This document shows, piece by piece, positions 53,017 through 62,955 of a stretch of DNA of 64,000 bases. Position 1 is the first letter of the stretch; each line of letters starts with the position of its first letter. The stretch spans positions 1 through 64,000 of the forward strand of contig JAGYIJ010000001.1 of NCBI GenBank assembly GCA_018402685.1, read 5' to 3'. The position numbers were made by a program, and so were the translations under genes. Source of the DNA: Aquiluna sp. GTDB lineage: Bacteria; Actinomycetota; Actinomycetes; Actinomycetales; Microbacteriaceae. The notes beneath the pieces were generated by a model, which saw only the letters and a program-made list of their open reading frames with translations, was not told the origin of the DNA and did no database searches.

Positions 53017-54787
53017 TTAGCGCTTTGCAACAAGCTCAGCTAATGCAGATTCTAGCTTTACTGGAACTCGCTCGCCGCTCCTTCGATTCCAAAGCTCGAC
53101 CTCGCCATCCTGAACACCGCGTCCACAGATGATAATCCAAGGCATTCCCAACAGCTCCGCATCGGCAAACTTCACACCCGGGGAGAGCTTTGGCCTGTCA
53201 TCGAGCATGACGCGTAAGCCCATCTCCTGAGCCTGCGAGGCCAGCTGCTCGGCTGCCTCAAAGGCTGCTTCGTCCTTGCCGGCGGCGATGATGTGGACAT
53301 TGGCGGGGGCGACAGTATCGGGCCAGATCAAACCCTTTTCGTCGTTGAAGGCCTCGGCTATAACCGCAACCAACCTGGTGACACCAATGCCGTAGGAACC
53401 CATGGTCACTGTCACCAGCTTGCCGTTTTCATCTAAAACCTTGAGCTCAAGCGCCTCGGCATACTTGCGCCCAAGCTGAAAGACGTGACCGATTTCGATA
53501 CCCCTTGCAAGCTCTAGCTCGCCAGAACCATCAGGCGCGGGGTCTCCCGCGCGAATCTCCGCAATATCGGCAATGCCATCTGATTCAAAGTCGCGACCGT
53601 AAACCAAATTGAAAACGTGCTTCTCGTCCTGATTCGCACCGGTGATCCAAGCGCTTCCAACATTGACTCTCGGGTCTAGCAGGTAACGAATCTTGCTGGC
53701 AGCTTTTTCTCCAAGGAACTGAGAAGAATCCTTGGTCGGACCGATATAGCCCTTGACCAAGTTTTTGTGCTTTTGGAAATCTTCCTCGGTTGCCTGCTCG
53801 ACATCGTTTGGTGTGAACCATGCCTCGGCACGCTTTTGATCGACATCTCTGTCTCCCGGTATTCCAACTACCACTAGCTCACGCTTACCCTCTGGGCTCA
53901 CCAGCGCCAGCACCACGTTCTTTAGGGTGTCAGCGGCACTGAACTGCCCGGATTTTGGTGGGTGGTTGGCATTTGCAAAATCAACGAGGGTTGCAATGGT
54001 CGGAGTCTTTGGGGAATCAAAAACCTCAGCGGCTGCTAACTGTGAATAGTCCTTGGCTGGAAGCGGTTCAAAGCGAACCGCTTCGACGTTCGCTGCAAAA
54101 CCACCCTTCGAACGGACAAAGGTGTCCTCACCAATTGGTGAGGGGTTCAAAAACTCCTCGGATTTTGATCCGCCCATCGCTCCAGCATCGGCTTTCACGA
54201 TCACGTATTCCAAGCCCAAGCCTCGTAAAGATTCGCTCGTAGGCGGCGCGCTGAGCCTGGTAGCTGGTCTCCAGTCCCTCATCGGTGACATCAAAGCTGT
54301 AGGCATCCTTCATCACGAACTCACGACCGCGGAGCAGGCCGGCCCTTGGCCTGGCCTCATCGCGGTACTTGTTCTGAATCTGATAGATGCTCAAGGGGAG
54401 TTCTTTATATGAGCTGTAGAGGTCCTTCACCAGAAGGGTGAAGACCTCTTCGTGGGTGGGGGCCAACAGGTAGTCGGCATCCTTGCGATCTTTGATCCTA
54501 AAGATGTTGTCGCCGTATTCCTCCCAGCGACCGGTGGCCTCGTAGGGCTCTTTTGGCAAAAGCGCTGGGAAGAAGACCTCTTGCGCTCCGGCGGCGGCCA
54601 TCTCTTCGCGCACAATCTGCTCGATGCGGTTTTTTACCGCCAAGCCCAGTGGTAGCCAGGAAAATACTCCTGGGGCAGCGCGGCGGATATATCCGGCGCG
54701 CACCAGTAGTCGGTGGCTATCGACCTCAGCATCGCTGGGGTCCTCGCGCAGGGTCTTTAGAAATAGGTTGCTGAGGCGGTAGAGCAT
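53017..54787 (-). CDS. proS: Prolyl-tRNA synthetase, broken by a +1 frameshift
   Basis: Class II synthetase. The N-terminal frame (54128-54787) has [24 protein letters not shown] and motif 2 [27 protein letters not shown]. The C-terminal frame (53017-54306) has the editing insertion ([31 protein letters not shown]), motif 3 [17 protein letters not shown] and the anticodon-binding domain. Deleting one T near 54212 gives [30 protein letters not shown], about 589 residues, the bacterial-type enzyme with a YbaK-like editing domain. Confidence 0.95.
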
Positions 54788-54801
54788 GGGCTCAATGTTA
54801 G

Positions 54802-55956
54802 CTACTCGCTGACCGATACCTGTGCGGTTCCGATTTCAGATGAGTCCATCTCCGCAGCAATTCGGTTTGCCTCTTCAATCAAGGTGGCGACAATCTGGTC
54901 CTCGGGGACGGTCTTGATTACCTCGCCCTTGACAAAGATCTGTCCCTTGCCATTGCCCGATGCAACACCCAGGTCAGCCTCACGAGCCTCACCCGGACCG
55001 TTCACCACACAGCCCATCACGGCAACGCGAATTGGGACCGTTAGGTGCTCCAACCCTTCGGTGACATCGTTGGCAAGTTTGTAAACATCAACCTGTGCTC
55101 GGCCGCAAGAAGGGCAGGAGACGATCTCCAGCTTTCTAGGCCTGAGGTTCAGGCTCTCCAGAATCTGTGAACCAACCTTGATCTCCTCCACCGGAGGCGC
55201 AGAGAGCGACACTCGGATGGTGTCCCCAATGCCCTGCGCCAAAAGTGCACCGAAGGCCACCGATGACTTGATGGTGCCCTGGAAACTAGGACCAGCCTCG
55301 GTGACACCTAGGTGCAGTGGCCAGTCTCCTCTTTCGGAGAGCAGCTGGTAGGCCTTGACCATTACCACCGGGTCGTTGTGCTTTACGGAGATCTTGAAAT
55401 CGTGGAAGTCGTGCTCTTCAAACAAGCTGGCTTCCCAGACCGCGGACTCAACCAGAGCCTCGGCGGTTGGCTTGCCGTATTTCTCTAAAAGTCTTGGGTC
55501 CAAAGAACCAGCGTTTACTCCAATACGAATGGCAATGCCAGCATCCTTGGCGGCCTTTGCAATTGCTCCGACCTGGTCATCGAACTTGCGAATGTTTCCC
55601 GGGTTTACCCGCACTGCACCACAGCCCGCATCGATGGCCTGAAAAACATACTTGGGCTGGAAGTGAATATCCGCAACAACTGGAATCTGGCTGCGCTTTG
55701 CGATGATTCGCAAAACATCCGCATCATCCTGAGTGGGGACGGCAACGCGAACAATGTCACAGCCGGTTGCCGTTAGCTCGGCGATCTGCTGCAGGGTGCC
55801 ATTGATATCAGTGGTCTGAGTGGTGGTCATCGACTGCACCGAAATCGGGGCATCGCCGCCGACTGCGACCTTGCCGACCATGATTTGACGGGTTTTCTTC
55901 CTTGGAGCCAGTGTTGGTGGTGGACCTTGTGGAATACCTAGATTTATCGCAGGCAA
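54802..55956 (-). CDS. ispG: 4-hydroxy-3-methylbut-2-enyl diphosphate synthase
   Basis: Iron-sulfur enzyme of the non-mevalonate isoprenoid pathway. The 384-residue protein has the TIM-barrel start [15 protein letters not shown] and ADIHFQPKY. The [4Fe-4S] cysteines lie in [12 protein letters not shown] and [11 protein letters not shown]. dxr of the same pathway lies two genes upstream, with rseP between, the ispG-rip1-dxr order of mycobacteria. Confidence 0.98.
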   Translation of the reverse strand: MPAINLGIPQGPPPTLAPRKKTRQIMVGKVAVGGDAPISVQSMTTTQTTDINGTLQQIAELTATGCDIVRVAVPTQDDADVLRIIAKRSQIPVVADIHFQPKYVFQAIDAGCGAVRVNPGNIRKFDDQVGAIAKAAKDAGIAIRIGVNAGSLDPRLLEKYGKPTAEALVESAVWEASLFEEHDFHDFKISVKHNDPVVMVKAYQLLSERGDWPLHLGVTEAGPSFQGTIKSSVAFGALLAQGIGDTIRVSLSAPPVEEIKVGSQILESLNLRPRKLEIVSCPSCGRAQVDVYKLANDVTEGLEHLTVPIRVAVMGCVVNGPGEAREADLGVASGNGKGQIFVKGEVIKTVPEDQIVATLIEEANRIAAEMDSSEIGTAQVSVSE

Positions 55957-56005
55957 CGTGTTCCTCTCATCGCAATTGTCAACTCTAATCCAAGCAACTT
56001 GCTTC

Positions 56006-57307
56006 CTAAAACAGGCCGATCGGATTCACGATATCGGCAAAAATTAGTAGCAACCCCGTGAACAGTAGTAGCACCCAAACCCCATAGGCGATTGGGAGAG
56101 CCTTCGCGGTGTCAATCGGACCGGGATCACGCTTCAAAAGCAGCTTTCCAGCCCTGCGCTTGCCAGCTTCATAGACCGCTCCCAACACGTGACCACCGTC
56201 GAGCGGCAAAAGCGGTATCAGATTGAAGGCAAAAAGCGCAAGATTCAAGGTTCCGATCAGGAGCAAAAGCGATGCCAGCCGGGTGTCAACCGGGGCATTG
56301 GCCGAGGAGACCTCGCCCGCCAATTGCCCAACACCAAGAATGGAAACCGCTCCATTGGGGTCGCGCTCGGTGAACCCGAAAGTAGATTGCGCGACGGCAT
56401 AGACCTGTTGCGGAAGCTCAAGAATGAATCCGAGCATGGCTCCGGTGGCGCCAAACGCAAAGCCAATAGAGTCACCGACCGGCAGCGGCTGAGTCTGCGG
56501 CAATAACTGCACGCCGATGATTGGCCTCAGCTCGGTAACCGGCAAGCCATTTTCATCCATCAGCGCGGCATTATCGGAACCAAAAACCTGGCGCTCCATA
56601 AACACCGGTGTGATGCTCAATGCAACCCGCTCGCCATCGCGCAGCACAACCAGCTCGGTGGCATTGCCCGGTGAGCGATTGAGGATCTCAATGACCTCAT
56701 CCCAGCGGCCCACCTCCGTGCCACTAGCCGCAACGACAACGTCGCCGGGCTGCATGCCCGCGAGCGCCGCGGGAGAAAGGGGAGCACCTGCGGAACAGCT
56801 GCCATCGGCGGTGGCATCCACGCAGTTATAGACCTGATTGATGTTCATGGAGTTTTGCATCTGACCGATGCCACTGAGGGCAATCACAATCAGGAGCACT
56901 CCCAGAACTAGGTTCATCAAAGGACCACCGAGCATGATGGTGAGCTTTTTCCAGGTGGAGAGCTTGTAGAACTGACGGTCCTCATCGGCCGGATCTAATT
57001 CTTTTCTTACCTCGGCACGAGCCTCACTGATCCACTTAGAAAAAGGTCCGCGGTAGGGCTTTGATTCTGGAGGGTACATCCCCTCCATCAAGATATACCC
57101 ACCGAGCGGGAAGGCCTTCAGGCCATACTCCGTCTCGCCCCTGGTGCGCGAATAAACAGTGGGGCCAAACCCGATCATGTATTGCTTGACCTTGAGCCCA
57201 AAGGCCTTAGCCGGCACCAGGTGCCCGATCTCGTGCAATCCGATTGATAACGCTATTCCAAGGACAACCACCAGGATTCCAAGGATGTAAAGCAGTACGT
57301 CAATCAC
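56006..57307 (-). CDS. rip1: Site-2 zinc metalloprotease (RseP/Rip1)
   Basis: Intramembrane protease that cuts membrane-bound anti-sigma factors and similar substrates. The 433-residue protein has HEIGH (about 25-29) in the first membrane helix, a periplasmic PDZ domain ([24 protein letters not shown]), and the third zinc ligand region [18 protein letters not shown] followed by a final helix. The start is GTG. The substrate is not identifiable from the window. Confidence 0.94.
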   Translation of the reverse strand: MIDVLLYILGILVVVLGIALSIGLHEIGHLVPAKAFGLKVKQYMIGFGPTVYSRTRGETEYGLKAFPLGGYILMEGMYPPESKPYRGPFSKWISEARAEVRKELDPADEDRQFYKLSTWKKLTIMLGGPLMNLVLGVLLIVIALSGIGQMQNSMNINQVYNCVDATADGSCSAGAPLSPAALAGMQPGDVVVAASGTEVGRWDEVIEILNRSPGNATELVVLRDGERVALSITPVFMERQVFGSDNAALMDENGLPVTELRPIIGVQLLPQTQPLPVGDSIGFAFGATGAMLGFILELPQQVYAVAQSTFGFTERDPNGAVSILGVGQLAGEVSSANAPVDTRLASLLLLIGTLNLALFAFNLIPLLPLDGGHVLGAVYEAGKRRAGKLLLKRDPGPIDTAKALPIAYGVWVLLLFTGLLLIFADIVNPIGLF

Positions 57308-57332
57308 CTCTAAAGGCTAACGCTTGATTTCA

Positions 57333-58424
57333 CTACTGCCACTTAGCTATCAGCGAATCGGCAGTCGCCCTGGCCCAGCGCTCTGCCTCCAAAACACTCT
57401 CCAGACTCAGAGTGCTCTCCGGAGTGTGAGCCTGAACAGTCTCACTAATCACATCGAGAATCTGCAAAAAGCCAATCTTGCCCGCATGGAAGCCATCCAC
57501 CGCCTGCTCGTTTGCCGCATTGAATACCGCCGGGAAAGTCTGAGCCTTTATACCCACCGCCCTCGCAAGCTTTATTGCGCTAAAGACACTCTCATCCAGC
57601 GGTTCAAAGTTCCAGGTGTGGGCCTTTGACCAATCAAGTGGCTCGGTGGTATTTGGCACTCGATCTGGCCATGCCATTCCAAGGGCGACTGGAAGCTTCA
57701 TGTCTGTTACCGAGGCCTGGGCAATCACAGAGCCATCGTTGAATTCGACCATTGAATGCACAATCGACTGGGGGTGAACGCTCACCTCGATGCGCTCAAA
57801 GCCAATGCCGAACAGCAGGCTTGCCTCGATGACCTCTAGGCCTTTATTTACCAAGGTGGCGGAGTTGGTGGTCACAACCTTTCCCATGTCCCAGGTTGGG
57901 TGTTTGAGTGCTTGGGCTGGGGTCACCTGCTTCAGTTGCTCCCTACTAAAGCCTCTAAAGGGTCCTCCTGAGGCCGTCAGGATAAGTTTTTCGACCTCGA
58001 GTTCACTGCCCGAGCGCAGGCACTGCGCAATCGCGGAGTGCTCGGAGTCCACGGGAACGATTTGCCCCGGTCTTGCCAGCTTGGTGACGAGCTCTCCGCC
58101 TACGATTAGCGATTCCTTGTTCGCAAGGGCCAGCGTCTTGCCGCTCTTTAGTGCGGCAATCGTAGATTTCAAACCCGCAGAACCAGTGATGCCGTTTAGC
58201 ACCACGTCTGCACCAATTGCGAGAACTAGCTCCGCCGCCATATCGGCACCCACGGCAACCTGGTCACCAGCCAGCCCAAATTGCTTGGCCTGGCTATCCG
58301 CGAGCTCCTTATTGGCGTTGTAGCTGATGCCGACCAGTTCAAAACGGTCGGGGTTTTTCTGAATTACTTCTAACGCCTGGGTGCCAATCGAACCCGTCGA
58401 ACCCAAAACAATAACTTTGCGCAT
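57333..58424 (-). CDS. dxr: 1-deoxy-D-xylulose 5-phosphate reductoisomerase
   Basis: NADPH-dependent step to MEP in isoprenoid synthesis, the fosmidomycin target. The 363-residue protein has VLGSTGSIGTQALEVI, LANKESLIVGGELV, the metal-site region PVDSEHSAIAQCL and the flexible loop SVHPQSIVHSMVEF. Length is slightly short of the usual 380-400 but complete at both ends. First gene of the leftward dxr-rip1-ispG-proS group. Confidence 0.97.
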   Translation of the reverse strand: MRKVIVLGSTGSIGTQALEVIQKNPDRFELVGISYNANKELADSQAKQFGLAGDQVAVGADMAAELVLAIGADVVLNGITGSAGLKSTIAALKSGKTLALANKESLIVGGELVTKLARPGQIVPVDSEHSAIAQCLRSGSELEVEKLILTASGGPFRGFSREQLKQVTPAQALKHPTWDMGKVVTTNSATLVNKGLEVIEASLLFGIGFERIEVSVHPQSIVHSMVEFNDGSVIAQASVTDMKLPVALGMAWPDRVPNTTEPLDWSKAHTWNFEPLDESVFSAIKLARAVGIKAQTFPAVFNAANEQAVDGFHAGKIGFLQILDVISETVQAHTPESTLSLESVLEAERWARATADSLIAKWQ

Positions 58425-58489
58425 GTCTCAAAGCTTAGAACTCGCTAGGCATCTGGCTTTCGTTGAGAACAATTTGGCCAGGTTGAATC

Positions 58490-58495
58490 TAGACT
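58490..58495 (+). promoter_or_regulatory. -10 element of a probably leaderless gabT mRNA
   Basis: TAGACT, the same -10 as rRNA P2, ends 7 bases before the A of the ATG at 58502. No Shine-Dalgarno sequence precedes the ATG. The -35 region (GAACAA) is weak, which leaves room for an activator. Confidence 0.55.
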
Positions 58496-58501
58496 CGTGG
58501 C

Positions 58502-59830
58502 ATGAGTCTTGAACAAAAGCGAATTTTGCTAACCCCACTTCCAGGACCTGAGTCTGCAAAGCTTCAGGACCGCAGAGTCGAAGTGGTTTCCGCAGGCGTT
58601 GGCACCATGCTTCCGATCTTTATAACCGAGGCCCACGGCGCGATTCTGAAAGACGCCGACGGCAACCAGCTGATTGACATGGGATCGGGTATTGGCGTTG
58701 TCACCATTGGTCACACCAACCCTCAACTGGTTGAGGCCGTGCAAAACCAGGTTGCAAAGCTCACCCACACCCTGTTTACAGTTGCCCCCTATGAGGCCTA
58801 TGTCCGTGCCGCCGAACTGCTTACCCAGGCAGCACCGGGCAGTCACAAAAAGAAGGCTGCCTTTTTCAACTCCGGTGCCGAAGCAGTAGAAAATGCCGTG
58901 AAGATTGCTCGGAAGGCAACCGGCAGAACCGAGATCGCGGTCTTTGACCACGCATATCACGGCCGCACCAACCTCACCATGGCAATGAACTTCAAGGCCC
59001 ACCCCTACGGAACCGGATTCGGACCCCTAGCAGGCAGCGTTCACCACGCTCCCATGAGTTACCCGTATCGGGACCCAGAGGGAATGAGCGGTGAAGAGGC
59101 CGCCACCAGAGCCATCAACTACCTAGAGAAGCGAGTTGGCGCGAGCCAACTAGCGGCAGTCTTCATTGAACCAATCCAGGGTGAGGGTGGCTTCATCGTT
59201 CCTGCCCCAGGATTCCTTGCAACCTTAGATTCTTGGTGCAAGGCAAACGGCATCGTCATGGTTGCCGATGAAGTTCAATCTGGCATGGCGAGAACCGGTG
59301 CCTGGTTTGCATCTAGCTGGGAAGAGGGCTATGACCCCGACCTATTGACGGTCGCCAAGGGTATCGCTGGCGGCATGCCGCTCTCCGGCGTGGTTGGCCG
59401 CGCGGAGATCATGGATGCCGCGCATGCCGGAGGCCTCGGGGGAACCTTTGGTGGATCACCAACCGCGGTGGCAGCCGGTGTTGCTGTTATGGAGCAGTAC
59501 GCCTCTGGAAACTGGTTTGCAAGAGCGCTCGAAATTGGCGAGATCTTAAAGACCAGGCTCAATGAGCTTCAGATGAGCTATCCAATAATTGGTGATGTTC
59601 GAGGCAAGGGCGCGATGCAAGCTATCGAACTCGTAATTCCTCAGACCCAAACCCCAAACCCTGATGCCACGACCGAGTTGATGAAGCACTGTCACCAAAA
59701 CGGAGTTGTCATCCTAAACGCCGGAACCTATAACAACGTGATCAGGTTCTTGCCGCCACTAGTGATCACCGACGAGCTCTTGCACGAAGCTCTAGATGTG
59801 CTAGCTGCCGGACTGGCAAAAATATCCTGA
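58502..59830 (+). CDS. gabT: Class III aminotransferase, probable 4-aminobutyrate transaminase
   Basis: PLP enzyme likely converting GABA (or a related omega-amine) and 2-oxoglutarate to succinate semialdehyde and glutamate. The 442-residue protein has FFNSGAEAVENAVKIAR, FIEPIQGEGGFIVP, the aspartate in VADEVQSGMARTG and the PLP lysine in TVAKGIAGGMPLSG. These fit GabT better than ArgD, whose gene is missing from the arg cluster, but acetylornithine or putrescine as substrate cannot be excluded. It is followed by a second aminotransferase and a polyamine-type transporter. Confidence 0.85.
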   Translation: MSLEQKRILLTPLPGPESAKLQDRRVEVVSAGVGTMLPIFITEAHGAILKDADGNQLIDMGSGIGVVTIGHTNPQLVEAVQNQVAKLTHTLFTVAPYEAYVRAAELLTQAAPGSHKKKAAFFNSGAEAVENAVKIARKATGRTEIAVFDHAYHGRTNLTMAMNFKAHPYGTGFGPLAGSVHHAPMSYPYRDPEGMSGEEAATRAINYLEKRVGASQLAAVFIEPIQGEGGFIVPAPGFLATLDSWCKANGIVMVADEVQSGMARTGAWFASSWEEGYDPDLLTVAKGIAGGMPLSGVVGRAEIMDAAHAGGLGGTFGGSPTAVAAGVAVMEQYASGNWFARALEIGEILKTRLNELQMSYPIIGDVRGKGAMQAIELVIPQTQTPNPDATTELMKHCHQNGVVILNAGTYNNVIRFLPPLVITDELLHEALDVLAAGLAKIS

Positions 59831-59897
59831 GTGAACCCTTAGAGTAAAAACAGACCTCAGGTCAAAACAAAAAAGTAAGAATCGAAGGTGATTTTTT

Positions 59898-61256
59898 GTG
59901 AGCGGCTATGCCAATCGCGAGCGTCTAGAGACGCTGTACCAAGAACAAGTTGAAATCTATAGAGAACGCCACCCAAGCTCAATGGCTGCCCATGAAAGAG
60001 CAAATGCCAATTTGCTAGGTGGCGTGCCGATGATCTGGATGAAAAAGTGGCCAGGTCCATTCCCGCTCTATGTGGATTTTGCCAAGGGTTCTCACTTTAG
60101 AGACATCGATGGCAACGACTTCACAGATCTTTGCCTGGGCGACACCGGTGCCATGACCGGCCACTCCCCCGATGCCACGGTCAAGGCCGTGCAAGAGCAG
60201 GTGGCAAATGGGGTCACCTTGATGCTGCCAACTCAGAAGGCCCAGCAGAATGCGAGCATCCTCGCAGAGCGATTCGGGGTACCAATTTGGCAGTTCACGC
60301 TGAGTGCGACAGATGCCAACCGCCACCTGATTCGCTATGCCAGAGAGGTCACCGGGCGCAAAAAGATTGCCGTTCACGACTGGTGCTACCACGGCACCGT
60401 AGATGAGACCTTTGCGGTTTTGGATGATGATGGCAACACCGTTGCCCGCAAGGACAATATCGGTAAGCCGGTAGAACTGAACCAAACCACCTGGTCGATT
60501 CCTTTCAATGACCTTGAGGCGGCCGAAAAGGCCTTCCAATCTGGCGAGATCGCAGCGCTACTGATGGAACCGGCCCTCACCAACATCGGCATAGTCCTCC
60601 CAGAACCCGGCTACCTTGAGGGCCTTGAGGCCCTTTGCAAAAAATACGATGTGATCTGGATATTGGATGAGACCCACACCCTCTCCGCCGGCATCGGCGG
60701 CATGACCAGAGATCTAAACCTGCAACCGGATGCGGTTGTGTTGGGCAAGACCATTGGAGGCGGAATCCCTGTTGGGGCATTTGGCATGAGTCAAGCCCTT
60801 GCGGATCGCATCTCCAATGCCCTGAATCTAGAAACCATTGACGTTGGCGGTGTTGGTGGAACTCTTGCCGGCAACGCGCTCTCGATGGCCGCCGTGAACG
60901 CCACGCTGTCAGAGGTTTTGACTGAGGAAAACTTTGCACTGATGACAAAGATGGCTGAGAAGTGGGAGGCCAGCGTCCAGGAAGTAATTGATAAGTACTC
61001 ACTTCCCTGGCAAGTCTCGAGAGTGGGATGCCGAGCAGAGTTCAGCTTCCGTAAGAGTGCTCCTGTGACTGGCCGCGAAGCGGCCGATGCCGAGGATTTT
61101 GAGCTTCAGCAGTTTTTGCAGCTACACGCAATAAATCACGGGATTCTCATGACGCCATTTCACAACATGGCGCTGTTCTCGCCAGAGGCAACCGAAGCCG
61201 ATGTGATTCGTCACCACAAGCACTTTGAGGCGGCTGTCGAAAAACTATTTGGCTAG
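59898..61256 (+). CDS. Class III aminotransferase, glutamate-1-semialdehyde-aminomutase-like
   Basis: A 452-residue PLP enzyme with VDFAKGSHFRDIDGNDFTDLCLGDTGAMTGHS, LSATDANRHLIRYAREVTGRKKI, the aspartate in WILDETHTLSAG and the PLP lysine in VVLGKTIGGGIPVGAFG. The pattern resembles HemL-like transaminases rather than GabT. It is not an obvious HemL, since it has a long N-terminal extension and is far from heme genes. The start is GTG behind GAAGGTGA. Lying 67 bases after gabT and facing pot genes, it probably acts on a polyamine or beta-amino compound. The substrate is unknown. Confidence 0.8.
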   Translation: MSGYANRERLETLYQEQVEIYRERHPSSMAAHERANANLLGGVPMIWMKKWPGPFPLYVDFAKGSHFRDIDGNDFTDLCLGDTGAMTGHSPDATVKAVQEQVANGVTLMLPTQKAQQNASILAERFGVPIWQFTLSATDANRHLIRYAREVTGRKKIAVHDWCYHGTVDETFAVLDDDGNTVARKDNIGKPVELNQTTWSIPFNDLEAAEKAFQSGEIAALLMEPALTNIGIVLPEPGYLEGLEALCKKYDVIWILDETHTLSAGIGGMTRDLNLQPDAVVLGKTIGGGIPVGAFGMSQALADRISNALNLETIDVGGVGGTLAGNALSMAAVNATLSEVLTEENFALMTKMAEKWEASVQEVIDKYSLPWQVSRVGCRAEFSFRKSAPVTGREAADAEDFELQQFLQLHAINHGILMTPFHNMALFSPEATEADVIRHHKHFEAAVEKLFG

Positions 61257-62042
61257 CTTCTTGCGCTTCAAAGACGCCCGGACCTGCACCGTGACCACGA
61301 TTGCAATAGCAACGATGAACACGAACGAACCGATCACGTTTGCCTCTGGTGGGATTCCCCTGGCAGCGGCGGTGTAGACGAACTTGGGGAAGGTGTCAAC
61401 CGCCCCCGAGTTGAACTGGGTGATGATGAAATCATCAAAGCTCAATGCAAAGGCCAGCATTGCAGCAGCCAGGATGCCTGGCAGCAATAGCGGCAGCGTC
61501 ACCTTCATGAACACTTGAGCTGGGTTGGCATAGAGGTCACGGCCAGCTTCTTCAAGCGCTGGATCCAAGGTTGCGACCCTGGCCTTGACCGTCACGACCA
61601 CAAAGCTCAAAGTGAACATAACGTGAGCGATGATGACCGTTGGCAGCCCCTTTGGCCAACCGAAGTCCAAGAACTGCGCTGCTAGACCGGCTCCCATAAC
61701 AACCTCGGGGGTTGCCAGGGGTAAAAATAGCAAGAGGTTTGTGGCACTGCGGAACTTGAAGCGGTAGCGCACCAGAGCGATCGCAATCATGGTTCCGAGA
61801 ACTGTCGAAACTGCAGTTGCGCTCACGGCAATCAGAATTGAATTGCTAAAGGCGGTGCAGACCTCGGCCTGATCACAAACATCCAGCCAATTATCAAGAG
61901 TGAAGCCACGCCAGATGATGTTGGACTTGATGGAGTCATTGAACGAGAACACAAATGTGTAGCCAATTGGGATCATCAAGAACAAAAAGGTGAGGGCGAC
62001 GTAGGTGGGCAATAAGTACTTGCCAAGCGAGAACCGGGTCAT
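61245..62042 (-). CDS. potC: Polyamine ABC transporter permease PotC-like
   Basis: Inner-membrane permease of a spermidine/putrescine-type importer. The 265-residue protein has six membrane helices and the ATPase-contact loop EEAGRDLYANPAQVFMKVTLPLLLPG. It overlaps potB by a few bases and converges on the aminotransferase with a 12-base overlap. The substrate is inferred from family and the neighbouring transaminases. Confidence 0.88.
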   Translation of the reverse strand: MTRFSLGKYLLPTYVALTFLFLMIPIGYTFVFSFNDSIKSNIIWRGFTLDNWLDVCDQAEVCTAFSNSILIAVSATAVSTVLGTMIAIALVRYRFKFRSATNLLLFLPLATPEVVMGAGLAAQFLDFGWPKGLPTVIIAHVMFTLSFVVVTVKARVATLDPALEEAGRDLYANPAQVFMKVTLPLLLPGILAAAMLAFALSFDDFIITQFNSGAVDTFPKFVYTAAARGIPPEANVIGSFVFIVAIAIVVTVQVRASLKRKKLAK

Positions 62043-62953
62043 AGCAGATCGTCCGTTCCGCTTCTACGAACATACGCAGAGACCATGACCACGATTGTTG
62101 CCATCAGCATCACCGATAGCGCAGATGCGGTTGGGTAGTCCTGAATCCTCAAGAAGTTGGTCTCCACGACATTGCCAATCATGGCCGTCGAGGAGGATCC
62201 CAGGAAGTCTCGGCTCGCCACCACGTAGTCACCACTGATAGGGATAAAGGTCAAAAGGGTTCCAGAGATCACACCTGGCAAAGATAGCGGGAAGGTGATC
62301 TTCCAAAAGGTGGTGGCAGGGTTGGCATAGAGGTCGCCACCGGCTTCGACCAACCTGATGTCCAATCGATCCAGGCTCGCATAAATCGGCAGTGTCATAA
62401 ATGGAATGAAGTTATAGACCAGTCCAAAAACCACCGCGAAGTCGGTGCCGATGATATTCGCATCGGGCCCAAAGATCCCGATGTTTTTTAGAAAGTTCAC
62501 CACGAAAGAGTCGTTTGAGAAGATCTGCTTCCAGGCGAAGGTGCGCAGTAGAAAAGAGATGAAGAACGGTGCAATGACCAAGGTGAGCAGTAATCCCTGC
62601 AGCAGTGGCTTGTCCCTTGCCTTCACACCGATGAAATAGGCGATCGGATAGCTAATCAACAGAGCGACGACGGTTGCAATCAGGGCGTAGGTGAAGGAGC
62701 GGAAAATCTGCGGAGCGTATTGCCCGATTGCGAAAGCGTAATTACCAAGCTCGAACGCGAAGTCATAGCGGCCAATCAAGCCCGAATCGCTGGGCGCCTT
62801 GAGCGAGGTGGTGATGAGCGAGATCAGCGGGGTGATAAAAAACAGGCCGAGGTAGGCAAGGCCCGGAGTAAGCAGCACCAGGGCAATGCGACCGGTCTTG
62901 ACCGGCCCCTGCTGTTTTTGCGGGGTGGATTGACCAAGTGCGACAAAGGCCAT
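62039..62953 (-). CDS. potB: Polyamine ABC transporter permease PotB-like
   Basis: Second permease, 304 residues, with an N-terminal cytoplasmic segment and six membrane helices. The ATPase-contact loop EAGGDLYANPATTFWKITFPLSLPG closely resembles that of PotC. It starts 2 bases after the potA stop. A binding protein (PotD) is not in the window and may lie upstream of potA. Confidence 0.88.
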   Translation of the reverse strand: MAFVALGQSTPQKQQGPVKTGRIALVLLTPGLAYLGLFFITPLISLITTSLKAPSDSGLIGRYDFAFELGNYAFAIGQYAPQIFRSFTYALIATVVALLISYPIAYFIGVKARDKPLLQGLLLTLVIAPFFISFLLRTFAWKQIFSNDSFVVNFLKNIGIFGPDANIIGTDFAVVFGLVYNFIPFMTLPIYASLDRLDIRLVEAGGDLYANPATTFWKITFPLSLPGVISGTLLTFIPISGDYVVASRDFLGSSSTAMIGNVVETNFLRIQDYPTASALSVMLMATIVVMVSAYVRRSGTDDLL

Positions 62954-62955
62954 GG

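Noticed and set aside
10576-54787. Programmed ribosomal frameshifting in several genes
   Set aside because: The sites share no slippery heptamer or downstream structure, occur in genes not known for recoding, and differ in direction.
58502-59830. argD (acetylornithine aminotransferase) missing from the arg cluster
   Set aside because: Motifs and the neighbouring polyamine transporter fit GabT better; ArgD cannot be fully excluded.
59898-61256. hemL, glutamate-1-semialdehyde aminomutase
   Set aside because: The protein has an N-terminal extension and altered substrate-loop motifs, and there are no heme genes nearby.
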